From: Streptomyces sp. WAC06614
GTDB taxonomy: Bacteria; Actinomycetota; Actinomycetes; Streptomycetales; Streptomycetaceae
DNA: 55,836 nucleotides
Assembly: GCF_003949795.1 (NCBI RefSeq)
Contig: NZ_RPRY01000010.1
Location: forward strand, 1-55,836
Direction of reading: 5' to 3'
The position numbers were made by a program, and so were the translations under genes. Position 1 is the first letter of the stretch. Each line of letters opens with the position of its first letter. Positions 15,820 to 23,139 of this stretch are shown one piece after another. A model generated the notes under the pieces. That model worked only from the letters and a program-made list of their open reading frames with translations. It did no database searches and had not been told where the DNA came from.

Positions 15820-16661
15820 CGGCTGTCGCTCTTCTTCCTGGTCGGGTGGGGCCATTCCGTGAGGTGGTCGGTCAGCCAGCCGGGCGGGCCCTGCGGGGCC
15901 CGGACGGGGGCCTCCATCGAGATCCGCTCGTGGACGGTCGCGGCGCGCGGCAGCAGCGCCTCCACGTACGCCCGGCGCACGGCGTCGCTGCTGTCGAAGC
16001 CGGGCTCGCCGGCCAGCCACTCGTCGGGGACGTCCGCGGCGACCTCGGTGAGCAGCTCCTCGGTGACCAGCGGCGCCAGTTCGGCCGCTGCCTCGGCGAT
16101 GCGCGGGCCGACCGGGGCGAGGACGTGGTCGGAGGCGTTGTAGGGCTTGGCCGCGGCGGTGGCGGCGGTGGGCCAGTTGTGGTGCCAGATCATGGTGGCG
16201 CCGTGGTCGATCAGCCACAGCTCGCCGTGCCAGACGAGCATGTTGGGGTTGCGCCAGGACCGGTCGACGTTGTTGATCAGCGCGTCGAACCAGACGACCC
16301 GGCCCGCCTCGACCGGGTCCACCTGGTAGGCGAGCGGGTCGAACCCGATCGAGCCGGGCAGGTAGTCCATCCCGAGGTTGAGCCCGCCACTGGCCTTCAG
16401 CAGCTCCTGGACCTCCTGATCGGGCTCGCCGAGCCCGATGACGGGGTCGAGCTGGATCTGCACCAGCTCGGGGACCCGCAGGCCCAGGCGCTGTGCGAGG
16501 CGCCCGCAGATCACCTCGGCCACCAGCGTCTTGCGGCCCTGACCCGCGCCGGTGAACTTCATGACGTACGTGCCGAGATCGTCGGCCTCGACGATGCCGG
16601 GGAGCGAGCCGCCCTCACGCAAGGGTGTGACGTAACGGGTCGCGATCACTTCTGTGAGCAT
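15816..16661 (-). CDS. HipA-like (HipA_2) kinase-fold protein
   Basis: A 281-residue protein. It shows a glycine-containing N-lobe loop (TGAGQGRKTLVAEVICGRLAQRLGL), a catalytic loop DALINNVDRSWRNPNML (Asp and Asn of the HxD-type motif) and a DFG-like LIDHGATMIW. This fits PI3/4-kinase/HipA-type folds. HipA proteins phosphorylate translation factors; here the target is unknown. It lacks a HipB-type DNA-binding partner and is instead coupled to DUF3037. The ATG at 16661 has no SD but a TACCCT hexamer 6 nt upstream, suggesting a leaderless mRNA. Confidence 0.85.
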   Translation of the reverse strand: MLTEVIATRYVTPLREGGSLPGIVEADDLGTYVMKFTGAGQGRKTLVAEVICGRLAQRLGLRVPELVQIQLDPVIGLGEPDQEVQELLKASGGLNLGMDYLPGSIGFDPLAYQVDPVEAGRVVWFDALINNVDRSWRNPNMLVWHGELWLIDHGATMIWHHNWPTAATAAAKPYNASDHVLAPVGPRIAEAAAELAPLVTEELLTEVAADVPDEWLAGEPGFDSSDAVRRAYVEALLPRAATVHERISMEAPVRAPQGPPGWLTDHLTEWPHPTRKKSDSR

Positions 16662-16667
16662 TTCCCC

Positions 16668-16673
16668 AGGGTA
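16668..16673 (-). promoter_or_regulatory. -10 element (TACCCT) of leaderless HipA-like gene
   Basis: On the minus strand TACCCT is separated by 6 nt (GGGGAA) from the ATG at 16661. Spacing and hexamer are identical to those before the TVP38-type gene. Confidence 0.45.
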
Positions 16674-16853
16674 GGTGCCCCGATCGTGGCGACCCACCAG
16701 GATGCGCGCGGCCGCTGCGGACCCGCGGTGAACCCCTGCGGCCCGGATGCCCGTAGGGCGGCGTGTGGCGGTCCTGCGGACGGGGCGGGCGGACGGCCAC
16801 GGGCCGGGCCACAGCTCGCCGGATCCACAGAGCCCCACGACCGGAGGTCCCCC

Positions 16854-17654
16854 ATGCCCGTTCGCCCCCCGCGCGCACGTCGCCCGGTGCCGCGTCGGCA
16901 CCTTCGCCTCGTCCGCGCGGACACGGCCGGGGCCACCGCCCCCGACGCCCGGCCCACCGTGCACCTGGTGGTCCCGCCCCGCCCGCCGGAGGAGTTGCTC
17001 CGGCTGGCGCTCGCCGGGGCCGACGCCATGGTCATCGACCTGGTCGGGCCGGAGCAGGGCGCGTCGCCGGACGTCGCGGCGGCCAGGGCCGGCGCCCGGG
17101 CGCTGCTGCGCTCGGGCCGCCGGGGGCGGCGGCCCGAGGTGTGGCTGCGCGTGCCGCCGGCCGGTACGGACGCCTGCGCCGAGACCCTCGCGCTGTCGGC
17201 CGGACTGGGGGTGGGCCTGGTGGTCGCGGACGCCCGCACGGTGGACGACGTGGAGTGGGTGGCCGCACGTGCCCCGCGGGCGGCGCTGATGCCGGTCGTC
17301 GAGAGCAGCGCGGGACTCGCGTCCTCCACGTCGATCGCCCGGCACCCCTCCGTCCATCGGCTCGCCCTGTCGCCCCTGGCGCAGCCGCCGGCGGCGACCG
17401 GCCCCGTCCTGTCTCCGGCCGAGGCCCGGCAGTGGCAGTTGGCGATCGTCGCCCTCGCCGCGGAGGCGGCCGGACTGCCCGGCCCGGTCGACGCCCCGTA
17501 CGGGCTCCACGGACGGCCGGCGCCCGGCAGCGGCGTCGACGCACGGGTGCAGGACGCCGCGACGGCGCGGGCCGCCGGCTTCACCGGCCACTGCGTGTCC
17601 GATCCGGACCACGTCCGCGCGGTGCGCGCGCTGCTGGAGACCCGAGAGCCGTGA
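16854..17654 (+). CDS. HpcH/HpaI aldolase / citrate lyase beta (CitE)-like protein
   Basis: A 266-residue TIM-barrel-type protein. Strand segments include GADAMVIDLVGPE (where CitE has a D-x-E metal/acid pair), WLRVPPAG (the R-V-N substrate Arg strand) and ALMPVVESSAGL (CitE: M-P-x-x-E-s). The late GFTGHCVSDPDHV matches the CitE G-x-x-G-K-x-x-I-H-P region, but the usual Lys is Cys or His here. It likely binds or cleaves a CoA thioester or may be an atypical member. SD GGAGGT lies 6 nt upstream of the ATG. The regulator promoter begins immediately after its stop. Confidence 0.78.
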   Translation: MPVRPPRARRPVPRRHLRLVRADTAGATAPDARPTVHLVVPPRPPEELLRLALAGADAMVIDLVGPEQGASPDVAAARAGARALLRSGRRGRRPEVWLRVPPAGTDACAETLALSAGLGVGLVVADARTVDDVEWVAARAPRAALMPVVESSAGLASSTSIARHPSVHRLALSPLAQPPAATGPVLSPAEARQWQLAIVALAAEAAGLPGPVDAPYGLHGRPAPGSGVDARVQDAATARAAGFTGHCVSDPDHVRAVRALLETREP

Positions 17655-17656
17655 TC

Positions 17657-17662
17657 TAGACT
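17657..17662 (+). promoter_or_regulatory. -10 element of first AfsR-like regulator
   Basis: TAGACT begins 3 nt after the CitE-like stop codon. No good -35 is visible 17 nt upstream. The leader of about 30 nt carries an AGAGGGGGGA ribosome-binding site for GTG 17697. The same hexamer precedes the third regulator. Confidence 0.45.
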
Positions 17663-17696
17663 CCCGGGCGGGACCGGGAGCAGAGGGGGGAAGCCG

Positions 17697-20258
17697 GTGC
17701 GCATGCTGGACAGCCGTCCGTCCGACGGCCTGCTGCTGCTCCTGGGGCCGGTGGAACTGCGCGCCCCCGACGGGGAACTGGTCGACATCGGCGGTCCGAA
17801 GCGGCGCGCGCTGCTCGCCACGCTGGCCGTGGAGATGCCCCGTCCGGTGTCGGTGGACCGGCTCATGGACCTCGTCTGGGACGGCCGGCCGCCGCCCCGG
17901 GCCCGTGCCGCGCTCCACGGCCATGTCGCCGCGCTGCGCAAGGTGCTGCCGGCCGCGTTCACCCTGGAGACGGTCCAGGACGGGTACCGGCTGCTCGGGA
18001 ACCGCGAGTCGGTCGACTCCCACGTCTTCGAACGGCTGGCGGCGGAGGCGGCGGCCGAGCCGGCTCCCGCCGCCCGCTCGCGGCTGCTGGAGGAGGCGCT
18101 GGGCCTGTGGCGCGGCTCCCCCGCCTCGGACCTGCCGCCCGGCCATGTCCAGCACCTGCTGTTCGTGCGGCTGTGCGGACCGCGCAAGGACCTGGGCCTG
18201 GCCTGGGCGGAGTGCGAACTCGCCCTGGGCACCGGCGGGCGGGCCGTCCCGCTGCTGGAGACCGCCCTGCGGGCCGACGGACTCCAGGAGGACTTCGCCG
18301 CCACGCTGGTGCGCTGCCTGCACCAGGCGGGCCGGCAGGCGGACGCGGTCGAGGTGTACCAGCGCACGGCGCGCCAACTGCGCGACGAGCTCGGGGTGCG
18401 CCCCGGTCCGCCGCTGCGTCAGGCCCTGGCCGAGGTGCTGGCCGACGACGGCCTCCCCGCCGCGGCCCCGGCAGCGGTGCGGGCCCCGGCACCGGTCCTC
18501 CCGCCGTCACCCGTTCCCGCGCCGCCGGCTGCGGTCGGACCGCTCCATCAGCTTCCCCGCCCCGTCGGCGGTTTCGTCGGGCGGGAGGAGGAACGGCGCT
18601 GGCTGGACCGGGCCGTCGGTCTCACCGGCGCCGGCGGGCCGGTGCTCGCCGTGGTCGAGGGGTCGGCCGGGGTCGGCAAGACCGCCCTCGTCGTCCAGTG
18701 GGCGCACGGAGCCGCGGCGCGCTTCCCCGACGGCCTGCTCTTCGCGGACCTGCGCGGCTTCGACGAACGCGAGCCCGCACAGGTCCCGTCCGTGCTCGCC
18801 GGGCTGCTCCGCGCCCTGGGACGGGAGGAGGCGGCGCTGCCGGCGGGGACGCAGGAACGTTCCGCGCTGTTCCGTCGGCTCACCCGGCAGTCGCGGCTGC
18901 TCCTGGTCCTCGACAACGTGCCCGCGGAGGCCGACCTCGGCCCGCTGCTGCCGGACGGCGCCGACTGCGTCACCGTGGTGACCAGCCGGGCGGCGCTGCC
19001 CGGCCTGGCCGACCGGTACGCGGCCGTCCGCAGGACCCTCCAGGCGCTTCCCGCCGAGGACGCCGTCTGCGTGCTCAGCGCGTCCCTCGGCGCCGCACGG
19101 ATCGCCGCCGAGCCCGGCAACGCGCTGCGGCTCGTCGAGCTGTGCGACCGGCTCCCGCTGGCCCTGCGGATCGCCGCCGCCCGCCTGACCGTGCGCCCCG
19201 ACTGGTCGCTGGCCCACCTCATCGACGAGATCGAGGACGAACGCGGCCGCCTGGACGGCCTCGACACACCGGGCGGCAACGGGGTCCGCGCGGCCCTCGA
19301 ACTGACCCGTCGACGGCTGGACGGCATCTCCGCCCGCCTGTTCGCCCTGCTCGGCCTCTACCCCGGGGACGAGATCGAGACCGAGCAGGCCATGGCCCTG
19401 CTCGGCGCGGACCGGCAGTTGGCCCGGATGGCGCTCGGCAACCTCGCGGCCGGCCATCTGCTGGCCGAGGTGCGGCCCGGCCGTTACGCCAGGCCGACCT
19501 TGCTGAGGCTGTACGGCCGACGGGTGCTCACCGAGCAGACCGCGCCGGAGGAGGCGGCGCAGGCGTTCCGTCGCCTCCTGGACCACTGTGCCGAGCGCAC
19601 CGCGGCGGCGGCCGCCCCGCTGGGGCCGCTCGAACTGCTGCTGCTGGAACCCTCTCGTGCGGACGCCGGGTCGGGCGGCTGGTTCGAGGAGGAGGAACCG
19701 GCCCTACGGGCGCTGGTCGACGACGCGGCCCTGAGGGGCGAGCACCCGTACGTGTGGCGCCTGGCCGACAGCCTCAGCCTGTTCTACAGCTGCGCGCGCG
19801 CCTCCGGGCACTGGGTGAGGGTGGCCCGGACGGGGCTGCGCGCGGCCGAGGTCCGGGGGGACGCGGACGCGGCCGCCCGGATGCGCGGCCACCTCGGCAC
19901 CGCGCTGACCAGGACGGGGCGGCCGCAGGACGGGCTGCCCCATCTGGAGGCGGCCCTCGCGGCGGCGTCCGCCGCGGAGGACGTCCGGGGCCGGCTGACC
20001 GCCCGGATCCGGCTCGCCCTGTGCCACGAGCGGCTGGGCCGGCCCCGTTCCGAGATCCGTGAGGCGTTCACCGCGGCGGCGCGGATCGCGAACGAGGTCT
20101 GTGACATCGCTGTCACGGAGGCCCTGCGCCGTCACCGCAGCCGCGCCGACGGGCTGCCCGGGGGCACGTGGAGCGGCTACGGGAACCACGTCGTGGGCCA
20201 CGGGACCCCCCGCGGGACCGCACCCGCAGGTCAGTACCGGGACGACACCGTGCTGTGA
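17697..20258 (+). CDS. AfsR/SARP-like regulator with BTAD, NB-ARC and TPR regions (first of three)
   Basis: An 853-residue STAND-type regulator. Residues about 10-95: winged-helix DNA-binding domain (LGPVELRAPDG, GPKRRALLATLA, AALHGHVAALRKVL). About 100-250: BTAD helices (RLAAEAAAEP to LRDELGVRPGPPLRQ). After a Pro-rich linker, an NTPase module with Walker A (EGSAGVGKTALVVQW), Walker B (LLLVLDNVP) and the G-L-P-L-A-L sensor as RLPLALRIAAARL. The C-terminal third holds weak TPR-like helices. AfsR-type proteins activate secondary metabolism or development after binding nucleotide. Its 3' end overlaps the convergent paralogue by 28 nt. Confidence 0.9.
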   Translation: MRMLDSRPSDGLLLLLGPVELRAPDGELVDIGGPKRRALLATLAVEMPRPVSVDRLMDLVWDGRPPPRARAALHGHVAALRKVLPAAFTLETVQDGYRLLGNRESVDSHVFERLAAEAAAEPAPAARSRLLEEALGLWRGSPASDLPPGHVQHLLFVRLCGPRKDLGLAWAECELALGTGGRAVPLLETALRADGLQEDFAATLVRCLHQAGRQADAVEVYQRTARQLRDELGVRPGPPLRQALAEVLADDGLPAAAPAAVRAPAPVLPPSPVPAPPAAVGPLHQLPRPVGGFVGREEERRWLDRAVGLTGAGGPVLAVVEGSAGVGKTALVVQWAHGAAARFPDGLLFADLRGFDEREPAQVPSVLAGLLRALGREEAALPAGTQERSALFRRLTRQSRLLLVLDNVPAEADLGPLLPDGADCVTVVTSRAALPGLADRYAAVRRTLQALPAEDAVCVLSASLGAARIAAEPGNALRLVELCDRLPLALRIAAARLTVRPDWSLAHLIDEIEDERGRLDGLDTPGGNGVRAALELTRRRLDGISARLFALLGLYPGDEIETEQAMALLGADRQLARMALGNLAAGHLLAEVRPGRYARPTLLRLYGRRVLTEQTAPEEAAQAFRRLLDHCAERTAAAAAPLGPLELLLLEPSRADAGSGGWFEEEEPALRALVDDAALRGEHPYVWRLADSLSLFYSCARASGHWVRVARTGLRAAEVRGDADAAARMRGHLGTALTRTGRPQDGLPHLEAALAAASAAEDVRGRLTARIRLALCHERLGRPRSEIREAFTAAARIANEVCDIAVTEALRRHRSRADGLPGGTWSGYGNHVVGHGTPRGTAPAGQYRDDTVL

Positions 20259-22981
20259 TCCGGCTCCTGCTCCACCGAGGCCAGCATCTCCCGCAGCTCC
20301 TCGCACGGCAGCCCCTGCACACTGCGCAGTTCCAGCGCCCGGCGCCATTGCAGGGCGGCCTCCGCCGGCCGGCCGAGCCCCCGCAGTGCGGTGCCGCACT
20401 CCCGCCGCAGAACGGCCTCCTTGTAGGTCATGCGCAGCTCGCCGGACAGCTCCATCCCGGACAGGGCCTCCTCCAGCGCTTCCTCGAACCGCCTCAGGGC
20501 GTTGAGCACCTGGGCCCGGGTGATCAGGACGTAGAGCAGCATCGCCGTGGGCTGGTGCCCGTCGAGCATCGCCATCGCCCGTTCCAGGTGCGCCAGGGCG
20601 TCCGCGGGCCGGCCGGCGGTCAGCAGGCAGTGGGCGAGGTTGTTCAGTCCCCTCGCGGTCACCAGGGGGTCATTGGTCTCCTCGGCGATCGTGACGGCCT
20701 CCTCGAAGGTCTGGATGGCCCGGCCGTTCCGGCCCGTCTGCATCAGGGCGACGGCCAGCTGGAACCGGGCCCGGCGCCGGGAGACACCGTCGCCCAGCCG
20801 GTCGGCCAGGGCGACCGCCGATTCCAGCAGGTCGATCGACTCCTGCAGGAGCATCCGGTCCATCAGCACGCCCACCAGGTCCAGGCTGGCCCGCACGTGC
20901 CCGTCCAGGCTGCCGCTGTCCTGCGCGGCACGGAGCGCGGTGCGTGCGATGTGCTCCCGCTCGTTCAGGTAGCCGCCGTCGTAGAAGTACAGGGGGGCCG
21001 CGGAGTGGGACAGCCGCCACGCCGTGTCCTGCCTGCCCTGGTCGGCGGCGGCCTGCACCAGGTGCCGGATCGCCCGCTCCTCGCGCCGGAACCATTGGAG
21101 GGCCTGCCCCAACCGGGACAGCGGCGGGGTGTCGTACGCGGGCACGCCGTCCTGGCCTTCCAGACCGCGGCCGGGGTGACCCACCGCGCCGACCGCCTCG
21201 ACCGTGGCCGCCAGGTAGAAGTCGAGCAGCCGGTCCAGGGCGGTCCGCCGGTCGGCCGCGGGCAGGTCCGTCGCCAGCTCACGCGTGTAGAGGCGGATCA
21301 GGTCGTGCCGGGCGAACAGCCCGGGGCTGGCCTCCTCCACGATGTGCGCGGCGTCGAGCTGCGCCAGCAGGGCGCGCGCCGACGGCACCGGAACCCCGGC
21401 GAGGGCAGCGGCCGCGTACGGGTCCACGTACTGCCCGGGGTGCAGTCCGAGCAGGGCGAACAGGCGGGCCGCCGCGGCCGGAAGGGTGCGCAAGGTGAGC
21501 GACAGCGCCGCGGTGACGTCCAGCGACCCCGGGGTCGCCAGGGCCGCCAGCCGCCGCTGCTCGTCCTCGAGTTCCCCGGCGAGCTGCCCCAGCGGCAGGT
21601 CGGGCCGGGCCGCCAGCCGGGCCACCGCCACCCGCAGCGCCAGCGGAAGGCCGTCGCAGAGGTCGACGAGCCGTCCGCCGGCCTCCGGATCGGCGGCCAC
21701 CCGGGGTGCGCCGGCCACCCGGGCGACCAGGTCCAGGGCGTCCTGCCGGTCCAGCACGTCGAGGGAGATCGGGACGGCGCCCTCCTGCACGACCAGGTCG
21801 GTGAGCCGGTTCCGGCTGGTGATCACGGTGACCGGGCCGGGGCCGTCGGACAGCAGCGGCAGGACCTGCTCGTAGCTGCGGGCGTTGTCCAGCACCACCA
21901 GCGCCCGGCGGCCGGCCATCAGCCCCCGGTACAGGGCCGAGCGCTCCTCCAGGTCCCGCGGTATCTCCGCGTCGTCCACGCCCAGCGCGCGCAGGAACGC
22001 GGTCAGGACGACGCCCGGTTCCACCGGCTCCGCCTCGTCGAAGCCGCGCAGGTCGAGGTGGAAGCGGCCGTCGGGAAAACGCTCCACGGCGTCGTGGGCC
22101 CAGTGCAGCACCAGGCTCGTCTTGCCGATCCCGGCGGCTCCGGTGACCAGGAGGGGGGTCGGCTCGGGCGCCGACGCGGCCCGGTCCAGCCAGGCGATCT
22201 CGCGGGCCCGGCCGGTGAAGTCCGCGTCGGGCAGCGGGATCTGGATCGCCGAGACCCGGCCGGAGGTCGTGAGCCGGTCGCGGGCGGCGAGCAGCAGCGC
22301 TCCGGGCTCCGTGCCGTGCCGATCGGCCAGGTGCTCGACGGTCCGCCCGTAGACGGCGAGCGCCTCCTCGCCCCGCCCCTCCTGGTCCAGGCAGCGCATC
22401 AGGAGCGCGGCGGCGGACTCACGGGCGGGGTCGTTCTCGGTCAGCGGGGTCAGGGCGGCCACCGCCTCGCCGCCCCGGCCGAGGCGGAGCAGGCGTTCCG
22501 CGAGCTGTTCGAGGGCCCGCCGACGGGACTCCTCCAGCTGCTCGCCGCGCTCGTCGCGCAGCAGCGGGGAGCCGCAGCCCGCCAGGGCGTCGCCGCACCA
22601 CAGGCCGAGGGCCTCGCGCAGCAGCCGTACCGCCTCCGTGTCGTCCTCCGTGGCGGCGGCGGTGGCGCACAGGGTGTCGAACCGGTGCACGTCGACCTGG
22701 TCCGGGCTGCCGACCAGACGGTAGCCGGGCTCCTTCACCGCCAGTTCGAGGCTGTCGTCCAGGAGCTTGCGCAGCCCCGACACGTGCCCGTGCAGGGCGG
22801 TCCGCGCGGTCGCCGACGGCTTGCCGGCCCACATCAGCTCCATGAGCCGGGTGGTGGGGACGACCTCGTTCAGGTCCATCGCCAGCGCCGAGAGCAGAGC
22901 GGCACGCTTGGGGCTGGTGACGACGGCCGAGGTGCCGTCGTCGTACCGCAACTCGACCTGCCCGAAGAGCTGGACCCGCAT
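20231..22981 (-). CDS. AfsR/SARP-like regulator with BTAD, NB-ARC and TPR regions (second of three)
   Basis: A 916-residue paralogue of the flanking regulators. The winged helix starts MRVQLFGQVELRYDDG with PKRAALLSALAM and ALHGHVSGLRKLL; the BTAD region follows; the NTPase module has Walker A TGAAGIGKTSLVLHW and Walker B ALVVLDNARS; LCDGLPLALRVAVARL is the conserved NB-ARC segment. The C-terminal ~280 residues are clear TPRs (for example ARGLNNLAHCLLTAGRPADALAHLERA). ATG 22981 was chosen because GAGGAG is 5 nt upstream; the longer frame to 23044 is not protein-like. It shares a 158-nt divergent intergenic region with the third regulator. Confidence 0.92.
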   Translation of the reverse strand: MRVQLFGQVELRYDDGTSAVVTSPKRAALLSALAMDLNEVVPTTRLMELMWAGKPSATARTALHGHVSGLRKLLDDSLELAVKEPGYRLVGSPDQVDVHRFDTLCATAAATEDDTEAVRLLREALGLWCGDALAGCGSPLLRDERGEQLEESRRRALEQLAERLLRLGRGGEAVAALTPLTENDPARESAAALLMRCLDQEGRGEEALAVYGRTVEHLADRHGTEPGALLLAARDRLTTSGRVSAIQIPLPDADFTGRAREIAWLDRAASAPEPTPLLVTGAAGIGKTSLVLHWAHDAVERFPDGRFHLDLRGFDEAEPVEPGVVLTAFLRALGVDDAEIPRDLEERSALYRGLMAGRRALVVLDNARSYEQVLPLLSDGPGPVTVITSRNRLTDLVVQEGAVPISLDVLDRQDALDLVARVAGAPRVAADPEAGGRLVDLCDGLPLALRVAVARLAARPDLPLGQLAGELEDEQRRLAALATPGSLDVTAALSLTLRTLPAAAARLFALLGLHPGQYVDPYAAAALAGVPVPSARALLAQLDAAHIVEEASPGLFARHDLIRLYTRELATDLPAADRRTALDRLLDFYLAATVEAVGAVGHPGRGLEGQDGVPAYDTPPLSRLGQALQWFRREERAIRHLVQAAADQGRQDTAWRLSHSAAPLYFYDGGYLNEREHIARTALRAAQDSGSLDGHVRASLDLVGVLMDRMLLQESIDLLESAVALADRLGDGVSRRRARFQLAVALMQTGRNGRAIQTFEEAVTIAEETNDPLVTARGLNNLAHCLLTAGRPADALAHLERAMAMLDGHQPTAMLLYVLITRAQVLNALRRFEEALEEALSGMELSGELRMTYKEAVLRRECGTALRGLGRPAEAALQWRRALELRSVQGLPCEELREMLASVEQEPDHSTVSSRY

Positions 22982-23068
22982 CGTTCTCCTCACCTGTGCC
23001 TGAACCCGGACGATCCCGACGATCGTACGGAGCCTTCCGTGCATGGCACGACCGACCCGCGTGTCGGG

Positions 23069-23096
23069 TTCACCTCAATTCGGTGGCCACTAGACT
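23069..23096 (+). promoter_or_regulatory. promoter of third AfsR-like regulator
   Basis: TTCACC (5 of 6 to TTGACC) and TAGACT are 16 nt apart. The region is markedly less GC-rich than its surroundings and lies between two divergent regulators. An imperfect palindrome (ACCCG-N5-CGGGT) at 23054-23068 abuts the -35 and could be an operator. Confidence 0.6.
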
Positions 23097-23139
23097 GCAG
23101 GTCGTCGCGGGGACGAAGGCGTGAGGACGCAGGGAACGC

